Assembly (NCBI GenBank): GCA_030592085.1 | Contig: JAUUZV010000028.1 | Location: 1-16,938 of the forward strand | Origin: Clostridia bacterium | Lineage (GTDB): Bacteria > Bacillota > Clostridia > DUPQ01 | Direction: 5' to 3' | Length of the DNA: 16,938 bases | In this document: one piece after another, positions 1 through 7,831 of the stretch | Layout of the letters: each line of letters begins with the position of its first letter | How positions within the stretch are numbered: the stretch's first letter is position 1 | Program-made: the position numbers and the translations under genes | Notes under the pieces: model-generated | The model's database searches: none | Told to the model about the DNA's origin: nothing | What the model saw: the letters and a program-made list of their open reading frames with translations, nothing else

Positions 1-2374
1 AGGTTCAATCACATCTCTAGAAGAAATCAATGATGTAACTTTCGTTTCTCCTACAATGCTAATACCAGTTAAATTATCTGATTTTGCTACAGTTGATTTT
101 GTTAACACAAATACAAAATCATATAATAAGGTTAATGGAGTAGATGCTCTTACTATTTCAATTCAAAAACAAAGTGGTTATAATACTACTGAAGTCGCCC
201 ATAAAGTTGAAGATGAAATTGCTGATATTTTAGATGATTATCCAAATGTAACAGTTACTACAATTTTTGATCAATCAGATTATATTGACCAAATGGTTGG
301 TAATGTATCATTAAGTGCATTAATTGGTGCCATTTTAGCTGTATTAATATTATATATTTTCCTAAAAGATATAAGGCCAACATTTATTGTAGGAATTGCA
401 ATTCCTATAAGTGTTATTGCCACTTTTGTATTATTATATTTTAGTAATATAACATTAAATGTAGTATCAATGGGAGGATTAGCCCTTGGAATTGGGATGT
501 TTGTGGATAATTCCATTGTTGTTCTAGAGAATATTTATCGCTTACGTAGTGAAGGCATGAGTAAAAAGCAAGCTGCTATCATTGGAAGTAAGAATATAAC
601 AGGTGCTATTGTTGCTTCTACATTAACAACTATTTCTGTTTTCATTCCTGTTATCTTTCTAAAAGGAATGACTGCTGATATTTTTAAAGATATGGCTGTT
701 ACAATCGCATTCTCATTATCAACTAGTTTATTTATCGCTTTAACATTTGTTCCAATGCTCTCATCCAAAATTCTTAAAAAAGATGCTTCAACTCATCACA
801 AATTCTTAGATCGCATGAAAAAAGCTTATACACGAGTTTTAACATGGTCATTAAAAAGAAGAGCGGTTGTATTATTATTAGCGTTATTAATATTTGCTGG
901 TAGTGTTTATGGCGTTTTAGATATGGGAACTGAGTATTTCCCTGCTACTGATGAAGGTCAAATTTCAATCAATGTTATCATGGAAAAAGGAACCTCATAT
1001 TCAAATACTGTTAACGAAGTACAAATTATAGAACAAGCATTAAAAGACTATGATGATATTGATATAATTAACGCTACTGTTGGTGGGTCAAGTTTCTTCA
1101 TGAATTTTGGTTCTTCATCATTTGACTCAGGTAGTATAACCATTAACTTGGTTTCTTCTGAAGATCGTGATAAAACAACTTTAGAATTTGCTGATTTATT
1201 ACGAGATGACTTACAATCTTTATCACAAGCTGAAATAGTTGTTGATGTAGTTGAACAAAATGGTATGGCTATGATGACAGGTTCTGGTGTTTCAGTTGAA
1301 ATCCTAGGTTCTGATTTACAAGTACTTGAAATGATTGCAAACGATATTAGAGATCAAGCACTAACTATAGAAGGTGTACTAGATTCTGAAACATCACTTG
1401 AAAAAGGATCACCTGAATTAGTAGTTTTACCTGATAATACAAAAGTTGCAATGAGTGGATTAACTACCTATCAAATTGCACAACAAGTATCTACAGTAAT
1501 ACAAGGTTCACGATTGTCTTCAGTAATTATTGATAATGAAGATATTACACTTAGACTTATGAATCCAGAAGAAATTACTAAAGAAACTATTGGTGATATT
1601 GAGTTCACTACCCCATATGGAACTACTGTTGCTTTAAAAGATCTAGCTGAAATTAAAGAACAAGTTGGTTATACCTCAATTTCAAGAAAGAGCCAAACTA
1701 GAATGCTTACTGTTTCTACAACAATTGACGAAGGATATGACACTGGAACCATTGGTGATGAAATGAATACAATTATTGATGATTATGATGTTCCTGAAGG
1801 ATATCAGATTAACTTAAGTGGTGAAGCAGAAGAAACAGCATCTGCTTTTAAAGATTTGTTATTTGCTATGATTATTGGTGTCGTTTTAGTTTACATGATT
1901 ATGGCAGCACAATTTGAATCACTTAAGCACCCATTTATAATATTATTTGCTGTTCCATTAGCTTTTACAGGAGCTTTCTTAGCTCTGTTAGTAGTAGGCT
2001 CCCCATTAAGTGTGCCAGCCTTCCTTGGAATGATTATGTTAACTGGAATTGTAGTTAATAATGGAATTATCCTAGTTGATTATATTAATCGTTTACGTCG
2101 TGATGGAAACCCTGTTAAACAAGCAATACTTATTGCAGGTCCAATAAGATTGCGACCAATCTTAATGACATCAACAACTACAATATTAGCATTAGTTCCT
2201 CTATCCCTTGGAATTGCTGAAGGAACTGAAATGTTAATACCATTAGCTGTAACTGTAATTGGTGGATTACTCTTCTCTACTACCTTAACTCTTATTATTG
2301 TTCCTGTTCTATATAGTTTATTTAATAAAGATAAAAAGAAAAGCAAGAATAAGAAAAAAGGGAAAAAGAAATGA
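1..2374 (+). CDS. RND-family efflux permease, C-terminal part (5' end outside window)
   Basis: Inner-membrane resistance-nodulation-division transporter of the AcrB/SwrC type, which exports drugs or amphiphiles using the proton gradient. The reading frame is open from base 2, so the gene enters from outside the window. The ATG at 56 is internal. About 790 residues are present of the usual ~1,030, so much of the first pore region is missing. Visible family features are the TM4 signature VDNSIVVLENIYR near base 505 (AcrB Asp407 kept, the second Asp replaced by Asn, a common variant), a second membrane bundle from about base 1850 with the segment MAAQFESL, and the mirror motif VVNNGIILVDYINRLR. 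The protein ends in a very lysine-rich cytoplasmic tail. The stop overlaps the start of the TetR gene in an ATGA, so the two are probably co-translated. Substrate cannot be inferred. No membrane-fusion protein is visible; it may lie upstream. Confidence 0.95.
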   Translation, partial: GSITSLEEINDVTFVSPTMLIPVKLSDFATVDFVNTNTKSYNKVNGVDALTISIQKQSGYNTTEVAHKVEDEIADILDDYPNVTVTTIFDQSDYIDQMVGNVSLSALIGAILAVLILYIFLKDIRPTFIVGIAIPISVIATFVLLYFSNITLNVVSMGGLALGIGMFVDNSIVVLENIYRLRSEGMSKKQAAIIGSKNITGAIVASTLTTISVFIPVIFLKGMTADIFKDMAVTIAFSLSTSLFIALTFVPMLSSKILKKDASTHHKFLDRMKKAYTRVLTWSLKRRAVVLLLALLIFAGSVYGVLDMGTEYFPATDEGQISINVIMEKGTSYSNTVNEVQIIEQALKDYDDIDIINATVGGSSFFMNFGSSSFDSGSITINLVSSEDRDKTTLEFADLLRDDLQSLSQAEIVVDVVEQNGMAMMTGSGVSVEILGSDLQVLEMIANDIRDQALTIEGVLDSETSLEKGSPELVVLPDNTKVAMSGLTTYQIAQQVSTVIQGSRLSSVIIDNEDITLRLMNPEEITKETIGDIEFTTPYGTTVALKDLAEIKEQVGYTSISRKSQTRMLTVSTTIDEGYDTGTIGDEMNTIIDDYDVPEGYQINLSGEAEETASAFKDLLFAMIIGVVLVYMIMAAQFESLKHPFIILFAVPLAFTGAFLALLVVGSPLSVPAFLGMIMLTGIVVNNGIILVDYINRLRRDGNPVKQAILIAGPIRLRPILMTSTTTILALVPLSLGIAEGTEMLIPLAVTVIGGLLFSTTLTLIIVPVLYSLFNKDKKKSKNKKKGKKK

Positions 2375-2949
2375 AAAATAAAAAAGAATTAATTATGAAA
2401 TCTGTGATGTCATTAGTAGAAAAAAAAGGCATCACAGGTTTAACTGTTTCTGATATTGCCAAACATGCTGGAATTGGTAAAGGAACAATTTATGAATACT
2501 TTAGTTGTAAAGAAGATATATTCTTTAAAGCTATGGAGTATGGCATTGGAATTTGTGTTAAAGAAATATCTGAAAAAACTTTAGAAAATCAACCAGATTT
2601 CAAACAAGCTATTAATAATTTTATTAATATCTCATATGATATTGTTAAATCTGGAATATTTTTATCATTTACTAACGATTCAAAATTTTTTGCATTTGAC
2701 TCAGGTAAATTTGATGAAATAAGAGAAATGATGACAACACAGTTTAAACCTGTTTTAATGGTGAGTGATAAGATAAATAAAATTGGCATAAGTGAAAACC
2801 TTGTTAAAAAGCCAAGTAATCCTTTAACCCATTTTGTTTTTGTTAATATGGTTTTATCAACTGTTATGCAAACAGTTCATGGAACCATAGAAAAAGGTGA
2901 AGAAACCAATGAGTTTTTGTATCAAATGGCACTAAAACTTTTTAATTAA
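2371..2949 (+). CDS. TetR/AcrR-family transcriptional regulator
   Basis: A 192-residue regulator with the standard TetR layout. The N-terminal helix-turn-helix spans roughly residues 24-47 (TVSDIAKHAGIGKGTIYEYF, then a short helix starting CKEDIF). An all-helical ligand-binding and dimerisation domain of about 140 residues follows. The ATG overlaps the efflux-pump stop by 4 bases, with a modest AAGG site 8 bases upstream, so translation is likely coupled. Placement directly behind the pump suggests it represses the pump operon in response to a pump substrate, including its own expression; this is inferred from context. It converges on the activase gene, whose stop lies 10 bases further on. 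No convincing hairpin terminator separates them. Confidence 0.93.
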   Translation: MKNKKELIMKSVMSLVEKKGITGLTVSDIAKHAGIGKGTIYEYFSCKEDIFFKAMEYGIGICVKEISEKTLENQPDFKQAINNFINISYDIVKSGIFLSFTNDSKFFAFDSGKFDEIREMMTTQFKPVLMVSDKINKIGISENLVKKPSNPLTHFVFVNMVLSTVMQTVHGTIEKGEETNEFLYQMALKLFN

Positions 2950-2959
2950 TAAAAAATTA

Positions 2960-3880
2960 TTATAAATATCTAACTATACAATTAATTGTTAAAATACTTT
3001 TAATATAATTAACTTTATTTTGCATAATCTCGTCTGTTTGAGGTTTTTTATTAATTATTTCACAATTCATATCAAGACTATCATACTTACCACTATATAA
3101 ATTATTGTATTTAAGTAATTCTATTACTTTTATACTCTCTCCAAGGGTGTTAATAAATTTCCCAATTCCCAGAAGATTTTCAAAAGAATCAGTTAACCCT
3201 GGAATAAGCGGTATTCTAATCCATATATTATTATGAGTTTTTGATATATATTTAATATTATTTTTTATTAATTCATTTTTTGATCCTGTTAATTTTTTAT
3301 GAGTTTTACTATCGAAGTGTTTAATATCAGCAATAAATATATCAATATAATTAATAATTTTCTCAATATTCTCTTGTTTTACATTTAATGCACTTTCAAT
3401 CGCTGTATTAATTCCCTCTTCTTTACACTTTTTAAGAAGACTTAATGTGAATTTTGGATATAGAAGACATTCCCCACCGGTTATTGTTATACCTCCATTT
3501 GTTTCAATATAATAGTCCTTATCTTTTACAATCTCATTAAATACCTCAATTACATTCATATCCTTTGATGTCACTTCTAAGGCTTTTGTAGGGCAAACTT
3601 CACAACATTTCATACATAATGTACAATTATCTCTATTAAAGTAATGTTTTCCCTCTTCTATAATATGACAATTATTTTCACAAACATCAAAACAACGCCC
3701 ACATAATATACTATTATGAGATATAAATACAATTTGGTTTTCATGATTAATTGACTCTGGATTGTGACACCATTTACAAGATAATGAACAACCTTTTAAA
3801 TACACTACAGTTCTTAACCCAGGTCCATCACTTAATGAGGCTCTTGAAATATTATTAACTTTAGCAATATCTGGTAACAT
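2960..3880 (-). CDS. glycyl-radical enzyme activating protein (radical SAM)
   Basis: A 306-residue radical S-adenosylmethionine enzyme that abstracts hydrogen from the glycine of its partner enzyme to create the glycyl radical. The radical-SAM cluster motif is CSLSCKWC (Cys31, Cys35, Cys38), after the typical SDGPGLRT stretch. A ferredoxin-like insert follows with two [4Fe-4S] ligand sets, Cys60/63/67/71 and Cys86/89/92/96, ending CP. The SAM-binding TGGECLLYP segment is near residue 134. The two-cluster insert is typical of activases for glycyl radical dehydratases, lyases and decarboxylases; the short pyruvate formate-lyase activase lacks it. The start has AAAGG 10 bases upstream. It follows the glycyl radical enzyme gene after a 33-base gap on the same strand, the usual enzyme-activase pairing. 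It is the last gene of the minus-strand cluster. Confidence 0.95.
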   Translation of the reverse strand: MLPDIAKVNNISRASLSDGPGLRTVVYLKGCSLSCKWCHNPESINHENQIVFISHNSILCGRCFDVCENNCHIIEEGKHYFNRDNCTLCMKCCEVCPTKALEVTSKDMNVIEVFNEIVKDKDYYIETNGGITITGGECLLYPKFTLSLLKKCKEEGINTAIESALNVKQENIEKIINYIDIFIADIKHFDSKTHKKLTGSKNELIKNNIKYISKTHNNIWIRIPLIPGLTDSFENLLGIGKFINTLGESIKVIELLKYNNLYSGKYDSLDMNCEIINKKPQTDEIMQNKVNYIKSILTINCIVRYL

Positions 3881-3913
3881 ATAATTTCTACCTTTGTAAT
3901 TATTTAACTATTT

Positions 3914-6586
3914 TTAAAGTATTTTATGCTTAGTTCTATTTATTATATGCTCTTGCATATTTTCATCTAGTAAAATAAACTTTTGACTAAAACCAGATAC
4001 TCTTACAGCCAGATTTTTATGTTTTTCAGGATTCTTTCTAGCGTCAATAAGTGTTTCTTTATCAATAACATTAAATTGAATATTAGAAAGCCCTTTCTTG
4101 CCTGCTACCATTAATAAGTCAACAAAATAATCTAAATTTTTGTCAGTAAATAAATATGGATCTACTTCTACAATTGCAGAAGTTGTTCCAGGTGCAAGTT
4201 TTGTTGGTAAATTTGAAAGAGAATTTAGAAGTGCTGTAATTCCATTAAAATCTCTGCCTTGCATTGGCGACACACTATATGCTAGAATATCTCCACTTCG
4301 CCTACCATCAGGTGTAGCAGCTGTTAACTTACCATGCTCTACCATCCATAAAAACGTAAATGGTTGCGGATGAAATCCTTCACCAATTACTGAAGGAATC
4401 ATTTGAATATACTTACAAGTATATTCCATTATTTCATATGCCAATTTATCAACTTCTGGAAAATCATTTCCATACTTGGGTGCATTATTTATAAACTCAA
4501 GTCTAATGGCTTCATCGGGATAGTTGTTTTTCAATTGGAAGACAAGTTCTTCTAATGTATATTTTTTTTCTATAAATACAAGTTTTTCAATTGCTGCTAG
4601 AGAATCAGCTAAATTTGGAATTCCTAAAATCATTATTTGATAATAATTATATATTGGTCCTCCAGCACTAAAATCTAAACCTTTTTTTATACAGCCTTCT
4701 GTTAACAATGATTTATACGCTAAAGGAAAATTCTTTGCAGCAACTAAAATTGATGAATTTGTTAATTTACATACTAAATCAACCATTCTTTTTATTTGTT
4801 TATAAACTGCATCTTTTAAAGCATTAAATGTTAAAAGACTATTTAATTCACCAGTTTTAACACCAGGATTATTCTCAGAATTTATCATACTTTTTCCATT
4901 ATTAAGAGCATATTCAATAGCCTTTAGTACATTCAATCGTCCTGAAACTGCATGAGGATTTGATTTGCCAGGTATACAAGTTTCTACACATCCAATAACA
5001 CCATAATCTCTTGCATCTTTTATTTTTATATCTCTTAAAGTAAGGGACTCAATCATTACATCATCGCAGAAGAAAAATGGAACTCCTTTTTGAACATGCC
5101 CTACCACTTCTAATGCTCTTTTCATAAATGCTTTTGGAGTATTACTTGAAAATCTAACAGAAAGGCATCTAACAAAATCTAGTGCCTCTGTTGCATCAAG
5201 CATAAGATAGGATAGTTCATTAACACCGTCTAATCCGTTTTTTAAACAACCACCAATTGTAGATTGTTGAACATCATAATCTCTATATAACTTTAACCAA
5301 AGTAAACATATTAATTCAAATGCTTTTTCTTTGGTTAAAATACCTAAATCTATATCTTTTTTATAATATGGAAATAATATTTGGTCTAATCTCCCCAAAG
5401 AATTAGCATTAATTCCATCTTCCCATGTATTAATAATATGTGCAAACCACAAACTTTGTATAGCTTCCATGAAATTTCTTGCCCGATATTTAGGAACACG
5501 TTCACAAACTTTTTTAATTGCTAAAAGTTCTTCTTTTCTCTCCCCTTCATATTCAATTTGCATTTCATCAGCTAATTTAGCATACTTTTCTCCAATGTTA
5601 CAACTTGCTTCACATACCATCTCTAATGACTCATAGAAAAGTAATTCATCTTTTGATAAATTTTCTTTTTCATTACGTGAGCTTTTTATTTTATCTAATA
5701 AACCACTAAATCCATATTTTAGTACAGATTCATATGAAAGAATTGAATGGTTATGTGTCCCACATGAACCTCTTGCAGCATATTCATTAATCAATGAAAG
5801 CTCGCTATCATCAAGTATTATATTATTTTTCGATTCATTGTAAGGATATAAAAAAGGATCGGATGTATCAAAAATCATTTTAGTTAGTTCTTCTTTTTCG
5901 TTACTTTTTAAATTACTATTTTCAATATATTTAGTCCAATCTTCCTTATTATTATTTTTTGATTGTATTAACATTTGAACATATTCTTCTAAATCACTAG
6001 GAAAAGCACCATCGCTATAATTATAACCAACAATTAATTCTCCATCTGAAATATATGGTTTAAAGTTTTTTATTACAGCTACTAACGAGGAAGCTGGTAA
6101 AAGATAATTATTTCTTTTTTCGTTGGGCAGGTTATAATATCCTTTAATATAATTATATAATTTTTGACCCATATATTTTTGAGAATCAACATTATTATCA
6201 ACAACTCGTTCTTTTATTATGGAGCATCTATCTGTTATCTTATATCTCATATCTTTCATCTCCCCATATTTATTGTTATAAAATAATTCAATATTTTTAT
6301 AACCAGTAGGTGTGCAACCAAATTCTTTTAGAAATGCTTTATCAAATCCACTAGGTGTTTCATATCCAAATTCTAAAGCTATATCTGTTATTTTTCTCCC
6401 TTTAATAAGTTCATGACAAGCCAATTGCATTCTTCTATTTCGTAAATATTCTAAAAAAGTTATACCCATTTTATTTTTAAATTTTGTAGAAAAATGCCAA
6501 GTAGAATAACCAGCATACTTAGAAATTGCTGTTAGTGTTAAATTCTTATCTAAGTTTTCGTTTATATATTTAATGACTTTTTCCAT
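3914..6586 (-). CDS. AraC-type DNA-binding domain fused to a glycyl radical enzyme
   Basis: An 890-residue protein with two parts in one uninterrupted frame. Residues 1 to about 98 form a complete AraC/XylS DNA-binding domain: first HTH around 17-40 (TAISKYAGYSTWHFS), second around 66-97, with the family signature GYETPSGFDKAFLKEFGCTP. Residues about 113-890 are a full-length glycyl radical enzyme of the PFL2/diol-dehydratase branch. They show NSLGRLDQ at 395-402, the thiyl-radical loop GCVE (Cys533, Glu535) followed by PGK, ATPDGRRSG at 757-765, and the C-terminal glycyl loop RVSGFS with radical Gly865. All catalytic landmarks are present, so it should be active. The Cys-x-Glu pair is shared with glycerol/propanediol dehydratases, choline lyase and hydroxyproline dehydratase; the substrate is not recognisable. 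The full-length ATG has only a distant GAAGG, 14 bases upstream. An internal start at Met113 is better placed (see separate entry). The HTH-first order resembles Rob-type regulators. A fusion created by assembly error is unlikely because the frame is clean. Confidence 0.93.
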   Translation of the reverse strand: MEKVIKYINENLDKNLTLTAISKYAGYSTWHFSTKFKNKMGITFLEYLRNRRMQLACHELIKGRKITDIALEFGYETPSGFDKAFLKEFGCTPTGYKNIELFYNNKYGEMKDMRYKITDRCSIIKERVVDNNVDSQKYMGQKLYNYIKGYYNLPNEKRNNYLLPASSLVAVIKNFKPYISDGELIVGYNYSDGAFPSDLEEYVQMLIQSKNNNKEDWTKYIENSNLKSNEKEELTKMIFDTSDPFLYPYNESKNNIILDDSELSLINEYAARGSCGTHNHSILSYESVLKYGFSGLLDKIKSSRNEKENLSKDELLFYESLEMVCEASCNIGEKYAKLADEMQIEYEGERKEELLAIKKVCERVPKYRARNFMEAIQSLWFAHIINTWEDGINANSLGRLDQILFPYYKKDIDLGILTKEKAFELICLLWLKLYRDYDVQQSTIGGCLKNGLDGVNELSYLMLDATEALDFVRCLSVRFSSNTPKAFMKRALEVVGHVQKGVPFFFCDDVMIESLTLRDIKIKDARDYGVIGCVETCIPGKSNPHAVSGRLNVLKAIEYALNNGKSMINSENNPGVKTGELNSLLTFNALKDAVYKQIKRMVDLVCKLTNSSILVAAKNFPLAYKSLLTEGCIKKGLDFSAGGPIYNYYQIMILGIPNLADSLAAIEKLVFIEKKYTLEELVFQLKNNYPDEAIRLEFINNAPKYGNDFPEVDKLAYEIMEYTCKYIQMIPSVIGEGFHPQPFTFLWMVEHGKLTAATPDGRRSGDILAYSVSPMQGRDFNGITALLNSLSNLPTKLAPGTTSAIVEVDPYLFTDKNLDYFVDLLMVAGKKGLSNIQFNVIDKETLIDARKNPEKHKNLAVRVSGFSQKFILLDENMQEHIINRTKHKIL
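6248..6265 (-). promoter_or_regulatory. internal ribosome binding site and alternative start for a free glycyl radical enzyme
   Basis: Inside the AraC-glycyl radical enzyme gene, the minus strand reads GGGGAG at 6265-6260, then nine bases, then an in-frame ATG at 6250-6248 (Met113). The spacing is good for Shine-Dalgarno initiation and the site is stronger than the one before the annotated start. An ATG at 6259-6257 (Met110) directly abuts the GGAG and is too close. Initiation at Met113 would give a 778-residue protein, the normal size for a stand-alone glycyl radical enzyme, beginning exactly after the DNA-binding domain. Whether it is used is inferred, not shown. Confidence 0.5.
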
Positions 6587-6590
6587 AACG

Positions 6591-6659
6591 ATCTTAATGA
6601 CCTTCTTTTTTTATTAACTCGAAAAACACTTATCAACATAAAATATACATCATTAAGAT
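6591..6659. repeat. perfect 10-bp inverted repeat upstream of the AraC-glycyl radical enzyme gene
   Basis: ATCTTAATGA at 6591-6600 and its exact reverse complement TCATTAAGAT at 6650-6659 flank a 49-base spacer in the 102-base gap between the UroD-like gene and the AraC-glycyl radical enzyme gene. The arms are 59 bases apart centre to centre. The proximal arm lies between the GAAGG and the ATG of the fusion gene. They could be paired operator half-sites for the encoded AraC domain, or an RNA stem in the leader. In AT-rich DNA a chance match of this length is not negligible. Confidence 0.45.
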
Positions 6660-6671
6660 AATATTTACTAA
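6642..6671 (-). promoter_or_regulatory. possible internal promoter for the glycyl radical enzyme pair
   Basis: On the minus strand a TATATT hexamer (6647-6642) lies 18 bases downstream of TTAGTA (6671-6666), a good -10 but a poor -35. Transcription would start near 6635, giving a leader of about 48 bases that contains the proximal arm of the inverted repeat; the distal arm would sit between the promoter boxes. A second pairing, TTGATA (6636-6631) with TAAAAA (6613-6608), has a better -35 but would leave almost no leader. Tentative: the fusion gene could instead be read only through from the upstream genes. Confidence 0.25.
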
Positions 6672-6688
6672 TCCATTTTTGTTGTATA

Positions 6689-7831
6689 TTATAAACTTTT
6701 AATTAGCTTTATAAGATATACATAATCTTCAAAAGTGACTTCAGGTGGAATTGAATGATCACTATGGTATATATATCCGCCATTTTTCATTGCAGGAACT
6801 ACTTTATTAAGAATCTCCTCTTTTATAGCTTGTTTTCCTTTTGCTAATTCTTGAACATCAATATTACCCATAAAACAAAGATCTTTTCCATATTGTAATG
6901 AAAGTTTTGCTACATTTTGATCTGCCTTTGACTCAATTGCTTGTAACACATCTAATCCTTCATTAATGAATAGTGGAATAAGCTCTTTTACTTTTCCACA
7001 ACTGTGCATAAAAAAATCAAGATTTTGGCTATGTAAATAGTCACCTAGTTTTCTGTGTTGTTTATGCAGAGTCCTTTTGTATACAGCTGGTGAAATTAAT
7101 AATCCCCCAGTATGGCCTAAATCTTCAATTAAAAAGTATCCATCAACTTTCATCCCTAATGATAGTGCTTTTTTCATGGTTTCAATAATTAAATCAGTAT
7201 GTAATTCAAACATTTCTTCAAGAAATTTTTCATCAAGGGCACTGTCCATTAATAATTGTGTGAATCCTCGATGACGCCAAGCAGCCTCAAAAGGGCCATA
7301 TGAGTTTATAAATAAATAATTATTATTAGAATATAATTGATTTATAGAGTTAATTGAGTGTTCCCATGTTTGGTCATCTTCATATTGCATAAAATATGAC
7401 TGTTCATTAACACGGCTTAGATTATCGATATCAACTTTTAACCTAATCTTTAATTCATTCCAAATTTCTTTACTTGACGTTACATGATTATACATATGCA
7501 TAGTTCTCGATTTACCAATGAACTTATCAGCTGTATACCCACAGCGATCTTTTACAGTAATCATCCCATTTTCACTTTTAATTAATTTTGTTGATTGTCT
7601 TAGTGAGTTATCAAGATAAACCATTGAAAAATCAAATTTAAAATGTTGTTGTAAAGACAAGTTAAGATTTAACCCATCCTTATTATATATTTTAGTCTTA
7701 TCTTGTAGAGCCTTTATTGCACCTTGCTGCTCCCATGAGGTAAGTGTATCTTCCCAGAAACTATCATATAAAGGAATATTTGCTGTTTGTTTTGTTTTAA
7801 TTACTTGTTTGACTAGTTCTCTACTATTCAT
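6689..7831 (-). CDS. UroD-like protein (uroporphyrinogen decarboxylase superfamily), uncharacterised subgroup
   Basis: About 380 residues of the uroporphyrinogen decarboxylase / corrinoid methyltransferase TIM-barrel superfamily. Recognisable elements, numbered from the start chosen here, are HSCG at 276-279, GNID at 322-325 and the C-terminal GGYI...DHSIPPEV near 351-365. This is the pattern of the large bacterial UroD-like group often found among sugar-use genes, not of heme-pathway HemE. The HxC of the MtaA/MtbA zinc site is present, but a His/Asp-containing stretch stands where those enzymes carry their distal Cys. No corrinoid protein or heme gene is nearby, so neither porphyrin decarboxylation nor methyl transfer is supported by context. 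The ATG at 7831 overlaps the AraD stop (ATGAATAG) and implies coupling. In-frame ATGs at 7834 and 7861 are alternatives; the 7861 start has no ribosome binding site and would overlap AraD by 38 bases. Confidence 0.85.
   Translation of the reverse strand: MNSRELVKQVIKTKQTANIPLYDSFWEDTLTSWEQQGAIKALQDKTKIYNKDGLNLNLSLQQHFKFDFSMVYLDNSLRQSTKLIKSENGMITVKDRCGYTADKFIGKSRTMHMYNHVTSSKEIWNELKIRLKVDIDNLSRVNEQSYFMQYEDDQTWEHSINSINQLYSNNNYLFINSYGPFEAAWRHRGFTQLLMDSALDEKFLEEMFELHTDLIIETMKKALSLGMKVDGYFLIEDLGHTGGLLISPAVYKRTLHKQHRKLGDYLHSQNLDFFMHSCGKVKELIPLFINEGLDVLQAIESKADQNVAKLSLQYGKDLCFMGNIDVQELAKGKQAIKEEILNKVVPAMKNGGYIYHSDHSIPPEVTFEDYVYLIKLIKSL

Noticed and set aside
56..2374. Efflux permease starting at the ATG at 56
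   Set aside because: The frame is open upstream to base 2 and the protein would lack the N-terminal portion of the RND fold; the ATG is internal.
2935..2975. Terminator between the TetR and activase genes
   Set aside because: Only a weak A/T-only pairing (TTTTT with AAAAA around 2940-2956) is visible, without a GC stem.
3914..6586. Naming the radical enzyme glycerol or propanediol dehydratase, or pyruvate formate-lyase
   Set aside because: A single GCVE loop excludes the adjacent Cys-Cys of pyruvate formate-lyase, but the Cys-x-Glu pair is shared by several different reactions, so no substrate can be assigned.
6689..7831. HemE uroporphyrinogen decarboxylase of heme synthesis
   Set aside because: HemE N-terminal signatures are absent, the protein carries the HSCG/DHSIP pattern of the other branch, and no heme genes are nearby.
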